Assembly (NCBI GenBank): GCA_016872515.1
Contig: VGZR01000010.1
Location: 1 to 64,000, forward strand
Direction of reading: 5' to 3'
DNA: 64,000 nt
DNA from: SAR202 cluster bacterium
Lineage (GTDB): Bacteria; Chloroflexota; Dehalococcoidia; Lucifugimonadales; VGZR01
The notes beneath the pieces are model-generated. The model did not search any database and had not been told where the DNA came from. It worked only from the letters and a program-made list of their open reading frames with translations. The stretch's first letter is position 1. Each line of letters opens with the position of its first letter. Below, piece by piece: positions 44,898-53,634 of the stretch. The translations under genes were made by a program, and so were the position numbers.

Positions 44898-46742
44898 TCA
44901 CTCGACCGTCACCGACTTGGCGAGGTTGCGGGGCTGGTCCACATCGCAGCCGCGCTGGACGGCGATGTGGTAGGCGAACAACTGTAGCGGCACCGACATG
45001 AGCAGAGGGTATAGATACGGCGACACCTTTGGGATGTAGATGACATCGTCGGCCTTCTCGGCGATGGCCTTGTCACCCTCTGTGGCGACGGCGAGGACAC
45101 GGCCCCCTCGCGCCTTCACCTCGTTGACGTTGCTCAGCATCTTCTCGTACAGGCCGTCCTGAGGCATCAGGGCGACCACTGGCATCTCGTTGTGGATGAG
45201 GGAGATGGGGCCGTGCTTCATCTCACCGGCGGGATAGCCTTCGGCGTGGATGTAGCTGATCTCCTTGAGTTTGAGTGCTCCCTCCAGGGCCAGCGGGTAG
45301 TTCAGGCCACGCCCCAGGTAAAGGAAGCTGGGGTAGTGAGCGTACTTGTGGGCCAGCTGCTCGTACTGCTTGGCATTGGTGAGGATGCCGCCCAGAAGTT
45401 GTGGCAACCTGACCATATCGGGCACGAGACCGGACAGGTGGCCGTTGCCGTTGCGCTCCATGCGGGCCGCCAGGTGTTGGGCCAGCATGAACAGCACCGC
45501 AAGAGAGCAGGTGAAGGTCTTGCTGGAGGCCACACCGATCTCCAGGCCCGCCCGGATGAGCAGCGTGCCGTCCGCGAGACGGGTGCTCTGTGTCCCTTCG
45601 TAGTTGCACAGCGTAAGCTGGCGCGCCTTCTTCTCCTGCGCCAACTCCATCGCCGCCAGCGTATCGGCGGTCTCGCCCGACTGGCTGACCGAGACGACCA
45701 AGGTGCGCTCGTCTATCAGGGGGTCGCGGTAACGGAACTCGGAGGAGTTGTCCACCTCGGCGGGGATGCGGGCCAGGGACTCGAACCACATCCGTCCCAC
45801 CATCGCCGCGTGCAGGCTGGTGCCCATGCCCACCAGAACGACCCGTTGGAGGCCGCGCAGCTCCTGGCCGGAGTAAGGCACCTCGTTCAGGAAAATCCTG
45901 TTGTCTTCGAAGGAGATGCGCCCCCGCATGGAGTTCATCACCGCCTCGGGCTGCTCGTAGATCTCCTTGAGCATGAAATGTTTGAACTCGCCCTTGACTG
46001 CGGAGACGCGGTCGTAGGGGGCCTGGGTGATGGTCTTCTGGACCACCGTACCGTCGAGGCGGCTATACCGGGCCTCATGCGGCGTGATGACCACGGCCTC
46101 GCCGCCGGCGAGATAGGCGACCTTGCGGGTGTGGGCGACCAGGGCCGGCAGGTCGCTGGCCAGGAACATCTCGTTTTTGCCATAGCCGACAACGATGCCG
46201 CCCGCGTTGCCGAGACGGAAGGCGACTAGTTTGCCGGGCTCGCGGCTGGAGGCGACGACCACGGCGTGGGCGCCACGTAACTGTTTGGCCGCCATCCGGA
46301 CGGCCTCTTCCAGCGGGTACTCCTGGGCCATGTACGACTCGATGAGGTGCGGGATGCACTCGGTGTCGGTCTGCGAGACGTACTCATGGCCCTGTTTGGT
46401 GAGTCCATCGCGCAGTTCGACGCAGTTCTCGACGATACCGTTGTGGGCGACGACCACCTCGCCGTGGCAGTCCACATGGGGGTGGGCGTTGCGCTCGGTG
46501 GGGCCTCCGTGGGTGGCCCAGCGGGTATGGCCGATGCCGCAGACGCCCACGGGCATGGTCCGCTCAACCTGCGAGCGCAGAACTGACAGCCTGCCTGGAG
46601 ACTTATGGACGATTGGCTGGTCGCTGGGATCGAGGACGGCGATGCCCGCACTGTCGTAGCCCCGGTACTCGAGATTGGCCAGGCCCTCCAGAAGGATGGA
46701 GGCTGCCTGTTGGTTGCCGGTGTATCCGATGATGCCGCACAT
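44898..46742 (-). CDS. glmS: Glutamine--fructose-6-phosphate aminotransferase (isomerizing)
   Basis: This 614-residue enzyme makes glucosamine-6-phosphate for peptidoglycan. The N-terminal glutaminase domain starts MCGIIGYTGN with catalytic Cys2 and has GIGHTRWATHG; two SIS sugar-isomerase domains follow (VLVGMGTSLHAAMVG, SVSQSGETADTLAAM, LYLGRGLNYPLALEGALKLKE), ending QPRNLAKSVTVE with the conserved C-terminal Lys-Ser-Val-Thr-Val-Glu. Just three bases separate it from plsC, so no glmS ribozyme fits upstream. Confidence 0.96.
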   Translation of the reverse strand: MCGIIGYTGNQQAASILLEGLANLEYRGYDSAGIAVLDPSDQPIVHKSPGRLSVLRSQVERTMPVGVCGIGHTRWATHGGPTERNAHPHVDCHGEVVVAHNGIVENCVELRDGLTKQGHEYVSQTDTECIPHLIESYMAQEYPLEEAVRMAAKQLRGAHAVVVASSREPGKLVAFRLGNAGGIVVGYGKNEMFLASDLPALVAHTRKVAYLAGGEAVVITPHEARYSRLDGTVVQKTITQAPYDRVSAVKGEFKHFMLKEIYEQPEAVMNSMRGRISFEDNRIFLNEVPYSGQELRGLQRVVLVGMGTSLHAAMVGRMWFESLARIPAEVDNSSEFRYRDPLIDERTLVVSVSQSGETADTLAAMELAQEKKARQLTLCNYEGTQSTRLADGTLLIRAGLEIGVASSKTFTCSLAVLFMLAQHLAARMERNGNGHLSGLVPDMVRLPQLLGGILTNAKQYEQLAHKYAHYPSFLYLGRGLNYPLALEGALKLKEISYIHAEGYPAGEMKHGPISLIHNEMPVVALMPQDGLYEKMLSNVNEVKARGGRVLAVATEGDKAIAEKADDVIYIPKVSPYLYPLLMSVPLQLFAYHIAVQRGCDVDQPRNLAKSVTVE

Positions 46743-46745
46743 ATC

Positions 46746-47465
46746 CTAAGGTTCCTTGGAGAGGGTCGTACCCGCGGCCTTCTGCGGGACCGCCACAGCC
46801 GCTGGCCCTGCTGCCTCCCTGCGGGCTTTCAAGCGCTCTCTATACTCCCCACGGTACTCCTCCGGCAACAAAGCCGCAATCCGCTCCATGACCATCTGCG
46901 CCAGCGACTCAACGACGGCCTTGTCCGGCTTGCCCTCGATGACCGGCAGCGAGAAGGGCGTGCCGATGTTGACTCTGAGTTTGCCGGTGGGGTTGAAGTG
47001 GCGCAGGAGGCCGCCTATGTGCTCGGTGCCCGTGATGCCTACGGGAAGGATAGGGGCCTGGGTTTGTAGGGCAAGCCGTGTGACGCCGGACTTGGCCGGG
47101 CCCATCGAGCCGCGGTTACGTGTGCCTTCGGGGAAGAGCACAAGAGCCTGGTCGTGGCTGAGCCGCTCCCGCGCCCAGCGGTAGGCGGCGACGTCCATCC
47201 CGTCCCGGTCGAGAGGAAAAGCGCCATAGTTGTAGAGGAACCATCTGGCGATGGGGTTGCCAAAGATGTTTTCCTTGGCCAGGAACTGGATGGTCCGGGG
47301 GATGGAGCATGTCAGGAGGGACGGGTCGAAGTTGCTTTGGTGGTTGGCCACGATGATGAGCGGGCCCATGGGCGGAACGTTCTCGCGGCCCGAGACCTTC
47401 CAGTCTGCGAAGAGCCGCAGCGTGCCCTTTTGCAGGAAGACGCAAACTGGCTGTAGGTATGGCAT
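46746..47465 (-). CDS. plsC: 1-acyl-glycerol-3-phosphate acyltransferase
   Basis: This 239-residue acyltransferase has the catalytic HxxxxD box in VANHQSNFDP, FLAKENIFGNP, LFPEGTRNRGS (glycerol-phosphate binding) and PVGITGTEHIGG, the four PlsC motifs. It makes phosphatidate, the substrate of CdsA encoded elsewhere in the window. The start overlaps the cmk stop by one base, and glmS follows after three, so cmk-plsC-glmS is one operon. The plsC-cmk pairing occurs in many bacteria. Confidence 0.93.
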   Translation of the reverse strand: MPYLQPVCVFLQKGTLRLFADWKVSGRENVPPMGPLIIVANHQSNFDPSLLTCSIPRTIQFLAKENIFGNPIARWFLYNYGAFPLDRDGMDVAAYRWARERLSHDQALVLFPEGTRNRGSMGPAKSGVTRLALQTQAPILPVGITGTEHIGGLLRHFNPTGKLRVNIGTPFSLPVIEGKPDKAVVESLAQMVMERIAALLPEEYRGEYRERLKARREAAGPAAVAVPQKAAGTTLSKEP

Positions 47466-48133
47466 CAGCGGTGCTTCAAAAGCTCCAGTATCCTTTGCAC
47501 GACTTGGTCAACGGTGAGTGAGTCGGTGTCCACCTCCACCGCATCCTCGGCGGGCCGGAGCGGCGAGTCTGCGCGCTCGGTGTCTATCTTATCACGCAGG
47601 GCGAGGCCGGCGAGGACTTCGTCGTAGTTGACCTCTTTCCCGTGCGTCTTCTGCTCCTCATGCCGCCGGGTGGCGCGTACTTCGCGGGAGGCCTTCAAGA
47701 ACACCTTGAGCGTCGCATCTTTCAAGACCACGGTGCCGATGTCCCGGCCCACCATAACGAGCGGCCCTTCCAGAGCCACCTTGCGCTGTAGTGCGACCAT
47801 AGCAGCACGGACAACGGAGACGGCGGCGACGAGAGAGACCGCCTGCTCGACGTCACGCTCGCGCAGATGAGAGGCCGTGTCTTCGCCATCCACCAGGAGC
47901 CTTTGGCCGTCGCTGCCGCCTTCAAGTCGCATGTCGAGGGTCTTGGCCAGCTTCGCGAGCGCCGAGCCATCCTTGGGATCTATGCCACGTCTCAGGGTGG
48001 CCCACGCGAAGGCGCGGTACATCGTGCCGGTGTCTAGGAACCGGATGCCTAGCCGCCGGGCCACCGCGCGGCCGACGACGGTCTTGCCCGAGGCGACGGG
48101 CCCGTCTATCGCTATCGTAAGGTGGCTAGGCAA
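47465..48133 (-). CDS. cmk: Cytidylate kinase
   Basis: This 222-residue enzyme phosphorylates CMP and dCMP. The P-loop IAIDGPVASGKTVVGRAVA is at residues 6-24, followed by FLDTGTMYRAFAW, the CMP-binding VGRDIGTVVLKDATLKVFL and the Arg-rich lid REVRATRRHEEQ. The length is normal. It is the first gene of the cmk-plsC-glmS operon, with the promoter at 48196-48225. Confidence 0.95.
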   Translation of the reverse strand: MPSHLTIAIDGPVASGKTVVGRAVARRLGIRFLDTGTMYRAFAWATLRRGIDPKDGSALAKLAKTLDMRLEGGSDGQRLLVDGEDTASHLRERDVEQAVSLVAAVSVVRAAMVALQRKVALEGPLVMVGRDIGTVVLKDATLKVFLKASREVRATRRHEEQKTHGKEVNYDEVLAGLALRDKIDTERADSPLRPAEDAVEVDTDSLTVDQVVQRILELLKHR

Positions 48134-48195
48134 TGGGGGCAGGCATGTTCGAAAGCTGAAGGCCCCTTAGTAGTATCCGATTGCGTTGCAAGCCG

Positions 48196-48225
48196 ATTAT
48201 ATGCTTCGGCTTCTCCACAGGACAA
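48196..48225 (-). promoter_or_regulatory. Promoter of cmk-plsC-glmS
   Basis: On the minus strand TTGTCC (48220-48225) and a perfect TATAAT (48196-48201) are 18 bases apart, 63 bases upstream of the cmk ATG. It overlaps the opposing promoter at 48214-48242. Confidence 0.65.
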
Positions 48226-48242
48226 GCGAGGATAGGTATAAT
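48214..48242 (+). promoter_or_regulatory. Promoter of the 48280 membrane protein gene
   Basis: TCCACA (48214-48219), 17 bases, perfect TATAAT (48237-48242), 38 bases before the ATG at 48280. Its -35 is interleaved with the -35 of the divergent cmk promoter. Confidence 0.55.
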
Positions 48243-48279
48243 TCCATCCATCCGAATCACCTAAGCGCCGCCGGAGTCT

Positions 48280-48771
48280 ATGCTTAGCCAGCACGTCCAA
48301 CTGCAAGAAGGCGAACAGGTACTCTTCGAGAACGAGCGCGTCGTGCTGACCAATCAGCGCGTGCTCGCCAACTTCAAGACCACCGGCAACGGCACGACAC
48401 CCCGCGACCAAGCGCTCATCAAGGACATTGCCACGGTCCAGCAGGTATTCGGGGGCCAGGAAAGCCGCCTGGGGCTCGGGCTCAAGCTCTTAGGCGCGGG
48501 AGTTGCGCTGGGTGCCTTGCAGCTTATCTGGTATTTTGTGCTTGGCTCCATCCCGCGCCACGTGGAGGGACTGCTCTTTTTGGTGAGTGCGGTGCTGGCC
48601 GGAGTGGGCGGCTACATGCTCGTGACCAGCTTCGTCAGGGTGATGCCACACACCACCGTCTTGTTCATCATCTTCGGACGGAAAGAGATCGCCGTAACCT
48701 TCCCCGGGAAGTTCAACGAAGAGGCTGACAAGCTCGCCAACGCCTTCGCCAGGGCGAAGCGGGCGCTGTGA
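48280..48771 (+). CDS. Membrane protein of unknown function
   Basis: This 163-residue protein starts with a hydrophilic part (EGEQVLFENERVVLTNQRVL), resembling the bacterial PH-like domain seen in small membrane proteins, where the phrase LTNQRVL is frequent. Two membrane segments follow (LGAGVALGALQLIWYFVLG and LLFLVSAVLAGVGGYMLVTS) and then a soluble tail ending EEADKLANAFARAKRAL. No enzyme motif is visible. It stands alone, divergent from cmk. Confidence 0.7.
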   Translation: MLSQHVQLQEGEQVLFENERVVLTNQRVLANFKTTGNGTTPRDQALIKDIATVQQVFGGQESRLGLGLKLLGAGVALGALQLIWYFVLGSIPRHVEGLLFLVSAVLAGVGGYMLVTSFVRVMPHTTVLFIIFGRKEIAVTFPGKFNEEADKLANAFARAKRAL

Positions 48772-48785
48772 CAGAGGTGTCCATC

Positions 48786-48871
48786 TTCTCTGTCATGCTG
48801 GAGCGAAGCGAAGCATCTCAAGGCGGAGAGAACGACAGTAAGAGACCCTTCGTTTGGCTCAGGGCGACAGG
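48786..48871. repeat. Degenerate inverted repeat of the TGAGCGAAGCGAAG type
   Basis: CTGTCATGCTGGAGCGAAGC (48794 on) continuing GAAGCATCTC, and a distant right arm GAGACCCTTCGTTTGGCTCA with GGGCGACAG near 48842-48871, are imperfect inverted copies. The motif resembles a dispersed palindromic repeat often seen in Chloroflexota intergenic DNA. It sits between a plus-strand and a minus-strand gene end and could aid termination. Confidence 0.5.
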
Positions 48872-49224
48872 GGCTGGATGCGCTTGTACAGCGCGTGGCG
48901 CCGGTTGAGGGTGTAGGGGCGCACCTCGGCGGGCCAGCGGCCTCGCTCCACCGCGTCGCCCCACGCGGCGCTGGTGAGCACCCCTGGGCTTTCCACCTCA
49001 TACACCGCGAGGTAGCGCGGTTCCCCCGCAACGCCGACTTTCTTGCGTTCGCCGCCCATCAGCAACTCGAACTCCTGGGCACGGAACCGCGCGGCACTCA
49101 GGACACCCGGCACCTTGAGCAGTTCCGGCACGTGCTCCCGGTCATAGACCTCGTTGAACACGGGCTCCCGCTGCGGCTGCACGTCCATGCGAACGGCGAA
49201 GAGATAGCGGCTGGTGATCGGCAT
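48859..49224 (-). CDS. Dimeric alpha-beta barrel (EthD-like) protein
   Basis: The 121-residue protein reads MPITSRYLFAVRMDVQP, then FNEVYDREHVPELLKVPGVL and EPRYLAVYEVESPGVL, the two beta-alpha-beta repeats of ferredoxin-like dimeric barrels such as EthD and DUF4286 proteins. The function is unknown; related folds serve in degradation pathways. The ATG at 49224 has GGGGAGGTGCC upstream. It lies 56 bases after the SDR on the same strand and may be co-transcribed. Confidence 0.72.
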   Translation of the reverse strand: MPITSRYLFAVRMDVQPQREPVFNEVYDREHVPELLKVPGVLSAARFRAQEFELLMGGERKKVGVAGEPRYLAVYEVESPGVLTSAAWGDAVERGRWPAEVRPYTLNRRHALYKRIQPLSP

Positions 49225-49280
49225 CGCGGCACCTCCCCGATGTGTTCGTGAGGGCGGCCGATCGTGGCCGCCCATTGGGC

Positions 49281-50006
49281 CTACCCCCTGCCCAGGTACT
49301 TCTGCTCCACCGGCAGGACGATGGCCTCCAGCATGTTGGCATAAGGCGGCAGTGCAGCCATCGTGAGGGCGGCCATGGCGATGTCGTCGGGCTGCATCAT
49401 CGGCTCCGCGCCGCGGGCGCTGGGCGACCGGAGTTCGGTTACGGTGTTCCCTGGGTGGAGGCAGCTTGCCGCGATGCCGAAGTCGCGGCCTTCAAGGGCG
49501 GTGGACTTGGTGAGGCCGACGAGGCCGTGCTTGCTGGTGGCATAGGGCGCGGAGTTTGGGCGCGGCATCTGAGCCGATATGCTGCCGATATTGATGATGC
49601 GCCCGCCACGCTGCTTCTTCATGACCTTCATCGCCTCACGGGTGCATAGGAACACCCCCGTCAGGTTGACCTCCATGACCTTGCGCCATGTCTCCAGCGA
49701 CAGTTCGTCCAGCGGGCCGCCGTCGAAGGCGCCGGAGTTGTTGACCAGGATGTCCACCTTGCTCAGTTCCTTGACCACGCGTTGAAAGAGGGAGATGACC
49801 TGGGCTTCGTTGGTCACATCCGTGGGGACAACCAGCGTCTTGGCGCCGTGGGAGCGCATCTCGACCGCTGTCTCGTCCAGATGCTGCCTGTTGCGGGAGG
49901 CCAAGACGATGCTGGCGCCCTCCTTGGCGAAGGCGCGCGCGATGCCGCGCCCGATGCCCGTGCCTGCTCCGGTGACGATGGCCACTTTGCCGTCTAGTTG
50001 ACCCAT
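49281..50006 (-). CDS. SDR family oxidoreductase
   Basis: The 241-residue protein has GAGTGIGRGIARAF at residues 13-26, NNSGAFDGG, NIGSISAQM with the catalytic Ser, and YATSKHGLVGL with the Tyr and Lys. An Arg after beta-2 (LASRNRQHL) suggests NADPH use. The start at 50006 (MGQLDGKVAIVTG) is chosen over an upstream extension; GGAG lies 11 bases before it. Substrate unknown. It is divergent from the ferredoxin gene. Confidence 0.87.
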   Translation of the reverse strand: MGQLDGKVAIVTGAGTGIGRGIARAFAKEGASIVLASRNRQHLDETAVEMRSHGAKTLVVPTDVTNEAQVISLFQRVVKELSKVDILVNNSGAFDGGPLDELSLETWRKVMEVNLTGVFLCTREAMKVMKKQRGGRIINIGSISAQMPRPNSAPYATSKHGLVGLTKSTALEGRDFGIAASCLHPGNTVTELRSPSARGAEPMMQPDDIAMAALTMAALPPYANMLEAIVLPVEQKYLGRG

Positions 50007-50117
50007 GTTGTTGAACACTCCTTGGTGTATTTCGCGCCGCGCGAACTCTGCCGCTGGGGAGTGTAGCCTATTCGTCAGCGCATGGCTACCAAGCGCGGCC
50101 ATGGGCGCGGCGTTGCA

Positions 50118-50147
50118 TTGAAATGAACAAAAGCGCCGAGCTATAAT
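50118..50147 (+). promoter_or_regulatory. Ferredoxin gene promoter
   Basis: TTGAAA (50118-50123), 18 bases, perfect TATAAT (50142-50147), the best promoter match seen in the window. The start codon lies 77 bases downstream, preceded by AGGAGG-like TTCAGGAGG (around 50204-50212). Confidence 0.75.
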
Positions 50148-50223
50148 GCATTGCGGACTTGAACGAGATACCGCCGAGTCCCGGTGTGACGGGGCCGAGG
50201 CATTCAGGAGGTTGGGGAGCGAG

Positions 50224-50475
50224 ATGACTTATATCATCGCCGAGCCGTGCGTCAACGTGAAGGACGGGGCCTGCGTGGACGTCTGTCCGGTTGACTGCAT
50301 CTACACGAAGCCCGAGGACAACCAGTACTACATCAATCCGGCCGAGTGCATAGACTGCGCCGCCTGCGAGCCGGTCTGTCCGGTGACGGCCATCTTCGCT
50401 CAGGACGATGTGCCTGAGCAATGGAAGGGCTTCATAGACCTCAACTACAAGTACTTCGGGCAGACGCGCCAGTAG
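50224..50475 (+). CDS. Ferredoxin, seven-iron (3Fe-4S/4Fe-4S) type
   Basis: This 83-residue protein has MTYIIAEPCVNVKDGACVDV then CPVDCIY, and CIDCAACEPVCPVTAIF. The Cys-x7-Cys-x3-Cys-Pro spacing in the first motif and the regular CxxCxxC...CP in the second match the 7Fe ferredoxins of Thermus and actinobacteria (FdxC/FdxA). A C-terminal helix (WKGFIDLNYKYFGQ) is normal for that group. It donates electrons at low potential; possible clients include IspG. ATG 50224 is chosen, as the upstream extension is atypical. Confidence 0.92.
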   Translation: MTYIIAEPCVNVKDGACVDVCPVDCIYTKPEDNQYYINPAECIDCAACEPVCPVTAIFAQDDVPEQWKGFIDLNYKYFGQTRQ

Positions 50476-50504
50476 CCGAAGAGAACGGACAATCGGACCT
50501 GCTT

Positions 50505-50541
50505 GGCCCGGGTGCGCTGAGATGCGGCCCGGGCCTATTTT
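50505..50541 (+). terminator. Probable Rho-independent terminator after the ferredoxin gene
   Basis: GGCCCGGG (50505-50512) and CCCGGGCC (50528-50535) form a perfect GC stem followed directly by TATTTT. It lies 30 bases after the ferredoxin stop and 34 bases before the aconitase start, so aconitase may depend on readthrough or another promoter. Confidence 0.6.
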
Positions 50542-50574
50542 CGCGGAGTATGCTTTGCTGTAGGAGGCCATGCC

Positions 50575-52860
50575 TTGTCAGTCATCGAGTCCACCCCCGA
50601 GATGGTCGGCAAGACCTACGAGACCATGAGGCAGAACATCAAGACCGTCCGCGGCAAGCTCAACCGCCCACTGACCTTGGCCGATAAGATTCTCCTCGGA
50701 CACTTCGACGATGCGGCAGGTCAGGGCGAGATGGTCCCCGGCAAGACCTACCTGCTCCTGCGGCCCGACCGCGTCGCCCTCCAGGACGTGCTCGGCCAGA
50801 CCGTGATGCTGTCCTTCATGCAGACCAAGCGGACGCGGACGGCGGTGCCCACCACCGTCCACTGCGACCACCTCATCCAGGCCAGGGTCGAGGGCATCTC
50901 CGACCTGCTCAACGCCAAGGAGGAGAGCAAAGAGGTATTCGACTTCCTAAAGTCGGCGTCGGCGAAGTTCGGCGTCGGCTTCTGGGGGCCGGGCTCCGGC
51001 ATCATCCACCAGGTCGTGCTCGAGAACTATGCCTACCCTGGCGCGCTCATCATCGGCACCGACTCGCACACGCCCAACGCAGGAGGCCTCTGTGCCTGCG
51101 CCGTGGGTGTAGGCGGCGCTGACGCGGTGGAGGTCATGGCCGGCCTGCCTTGGGAGGTGCTCTACCCCAAGCACATCGGCGTCCACCTGACGGGCGAGAT
51201 GAACGGCTGGACGGCCCCCAAGGATGTCATCGTTTATCTGGCGGGCGCCCTGACCGTCGAAGGCGGCACCAACGCCATCGTCGAGTACTTCGGCCCTGGC
51301 GCCAAGTCCATCTCCTGCACCGGCAAAGGCACTATCACCAACATGGGGGCGGAACTCGGCGCGACCACCTCCATCTTTCCCTACGACGAGCGCATGGAGA
51401 AATACTTGCGAGCCACCAACCGCGCAGCGCTGGCCGGCCTGGCCAACCAGAACCGCGACCTGCTCCGCGCCGACAAGGAGGTCGAACAGAGGCCGCAGGA
51501 CTTCTTCGACCGCGTCGTGGAGATAGACCTCTCCAAGCTGGAGCCGCACATCTCCGGCCCTCACTCGCCGGACCGCGTGCGGTCCATCTCGACACTGGCC
51601 TCCGATGTGAAGGAGCCCGGTAACAAGTTCATAGATAAGATTGACACCGCCCTCATAGGCAGTTGCACTAACTCCTCCTACGAGGACATGAGCCGCGCCG
51701 CCGACGTCGCCGAGCAGGCTCGCAAGCACGGCCTGAAGTTGGCCGCGCCCCTGCTCGTGACCCCAGGCTCGGAGCAGGTTCGGGCTACCATCGAGCGTGA
51801 CGGCCAGATGGACTCGCTCAAGAAGGTTGATGCCACTGTGCTCGCCAATGCCTGCGGACCGTGCATCGGCCAGTGGAAGCGTGAGAAGCTGCTCGACGGC
51901 ATTCCCAACACCATCGTTACCTCCTACAACCGCAACTTCCCGCGCCGCAACGACGGCCGCTCCGAGACGATGAACTTCATCGCCAGCCCGGAGATGGTCG
52001 TGGCCCTGGCCCTGGCGGGCAGACTGTCGTTCAACCCGCTCAAGGACACGCTGACGGGCGCGGACGGCAAGCCGTTCAAGCTAGAACCGCCCAAACCCGC
52101 GCCAGAGGTGCCGCCGTCCGGTTTCGCCAAAGGCCAGTCGGCCTACGTCGCCCCGCTGGAGGACGGCAGCGGCATCCAGATCACCATTGACCCCAGGAGT
52201 GAGCGCCTTCAGAAGTTGGAGCCCTGGCCCGCCTGGGACGGCAAGGACTACGTGAAGCTGCCCGTGCTGGTCAAGGTGAAGGGCAAGTGCACCACCGACC
52301 ACATCTCCCCCGCTGGCCCGTGGCTGCGGTTCCGGGGCCACTTGGAGAAGTTCAGCGACAACATGTTCATGGGCGCCATCAACGCCTTCACCGGCGAGAC
52401 CGGCAAAACCAAGAACCAGGTGACCGGCGAGGCAGGCCAGGCGGTGTCCAAGGTTGCCCGCGCATACAAGGCCCAGGGGCTGCGCTGGGTCGTCGTCGGC
52501 GACAACAACTACGGCGAGGGCAGCAGCCGCGAGCACGCGGCCCTGTCGCCGCGCCTGCTGGGTTGCGCCGCCGTCATCGCCCGCGGCTTCGCACGCATCC
52601 ACGAGTCCAACCTCAAGAAGCAGGGCCTTTTGCCGCTGACCTTCACCGACCCAAAGGACTACGACAACATACGCGAGGACGACCGCATCAGCCTCGTTGG
52701 CCTCAAGGACTTGGCGCTAGGCAAGCCCGTCAAGTGCACCATCCACCACGCCGACGGCACCGAGGAGACCCTGATGCTCAACCACTCTTTCGGCGAAAAA
52801 CAGGTCGCCTGGTTCCGCGTAGGCTCCGCCCTCAACTTGTTTCACCAGAAGACAGCCTAG
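50575..52860 (+). CDS. Aconitate hydratase
   Basis: The 761-residue enzyme interconverts citrate and isocitrate. Cluster ligands are the Cys in LIGSCTNSSYEDM and two Cys in ANACGPCIGQWKR; DSHTPNAGGLCACAVGVGGA is present, and the C-terminal swivel domain has GDNNYGEGSSREHAAL. The length and sequence style are nearest the mitochondrial-type aconitase rather than bacterial AcnA (about 890 residues) or AcnB. The start is TTG at 50575 with GGAGG nine bases before; an ATG just upstream is out of frame. Confidence 0.92.
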   Translation: MSVIESTPEMVGKTYETMRQNIKTVRGKLNRPLTLADKILLGHFDDAAGQGEMVPGKTYLLLRPDRVALQDVLGQTVMLSFMQTKRTRTAVPTTVHCDHLIQARVEGISDLLNAKEESKEVFDFLKSASAKFGVGFWGPGSGIIHQVVLENYAYPGALIIGTDSHTPNAGGLCACAVGVGGADAVEVMAGLPWEVLYPKHIGVHLTGEMNGWTAPKDVIVYLAGALTVEGGTNAIVEYFGPGAKSISCTGKGTITNMGAELGATTSIFPYDERMEKYLRATNRAALAGLANQNRDLLRADKEVEQRPQDFFDRVVEIDLSKLEPHISGPHSPDRVRSISTLASDVKEPGNKFIDKIDTALIGSCTNSSYEDMSRAADVAEQARKHGLKLAAPLLVTPGSEQVRATIERDGQMDSLKKVDATVLANACGPCIGQWKREKLLDGIPNTIVTSYNRNFPRRNDGRSETMNFIASPEMVVALALAGRLSFNPLKDTLTGADGKPFKLEPPKPAPEVPPSGFAKGQSAYVAPLEDGSGIQITIDPRSERLQKLEPWPAWDGKDYVKLPVLVKVKGKCTTDHISPAGPWLRFRGHLEKFSDNMFMGAINAFTGETGKTKNQVTGEAGQAVSKVARAYKAQGLRWVVVGDNNYGEGSSREHAALSPRLLGCAAVIARGFARIHESNLKKQGLLPLTFTDPKDYDNIREDDRISLVGLKDLALGKPVKCTIHHADGTEETLMLNHSFGEKQVAWFRVGSALNLFHQKTA

Positions 52861-53125
52861 GCGCTCAGGCGCCTAGCGCCACCACATTGGCGCCACGGCA
52901 TAGGCGCGCCCTGAACCCCGAACGCCCACCACGGGCGGGCGCGGGCCGCGCGGTATGCCTTAGGCCCCCCCGAGGGCCTCGACAGCCTGCGCGATGCAGC
53001 CCGACCTTCGCCGTTCCATGCATCTCTCGTGTAGGTCGAAATCTTGGGTGTGTGCGCTCCCCCCCCTCCCCCTCCCACACGGGGAGACACAGAGGGGACG
53101 TTTCACGTGACGGTCAACATGACGG
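52861..53125. other. Non-coding gap with a pyrimidine tract
   Basis: No credible gene is seen in these 265 bases after aconitase. It holds a C/T-rich run at 53057-53078 (eight C in a row, then CTCCCCCTCCC) and several GGCGC-rich segments. No terminator with a T-run is apparent. Confidence 0.5.
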
Positions 53126-53551
53126 CTAAGATGACGGTTTCCCTGTCGCGGGCGACGCTACCCCCAGGACAGTGGGGACAGGGGCATAGAACATTGGAGG
53201 CAGTGTAGGGTGTCGCCGCTGTCCTGGTAGGGATGTCGCAGGTGTCGCAGTGGCGTCGCCATGGGCGGAAGCAGGTTCCTCCTCGGCCATCTTGAGGATG
53301 TAGAGGTTCGAGGTCCTATTGCCCTCAGCGTCTTACCTGGACCGTACCTCAACGAGCCCCTGCTTCACCAAGGCAGCCAGGTGCTTCTGCGTGTTCCGAC
53401 GATTGATTCTGCAGTGCTTGGCGAGGAGGGGGACGCTCGGCCAGCATCTGCCCTTTTTGTCGGCGTGATACGCGAAAGCCAGAAGGACTATCTTCGTCGT
53501 GCTAAGAAGGCACTCCTTCTTCCACGCCCATGTGCAAGCTTCCACCGACAT
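53126..53551 (-). pseudogene. Helix-turn-helix (replication-initiator-like) protein with premature TAA
   Basis: From ATG 53551 the frame reads LSTTKIVLLAFAYHADKKGR, CWPSVPLLAKHCRINRRNTQ and KHLAALVKQGLVEVRSR before TAA at 53333-53335. The same frame continues as DAEGNRTSNLYILKMAEEEP to a stop at 53126. The first part is a winged-helix domain as in phage/plasmid replication proteins and DnaD-like regulators; the phrase NRTSNLYIL is the usual continuation. One base change would restore it. It is isolated and may be a remnant of a mobile element. Confidence 0.6.
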
Positions 53552-53634
53552 AGGTGCACCCCGCAAAGAACATTAGTGCTATTGTAGGGGCCCAAATCGC
53601 GAAGTGTGAAATGTCAACAGGAGGGGCATCCTTG

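Noticed and set aside
46742-46746. A glmS ribozyme upstream of glmS
   Set aside because: Only three bases separate glmS from plsC, leaving no room.
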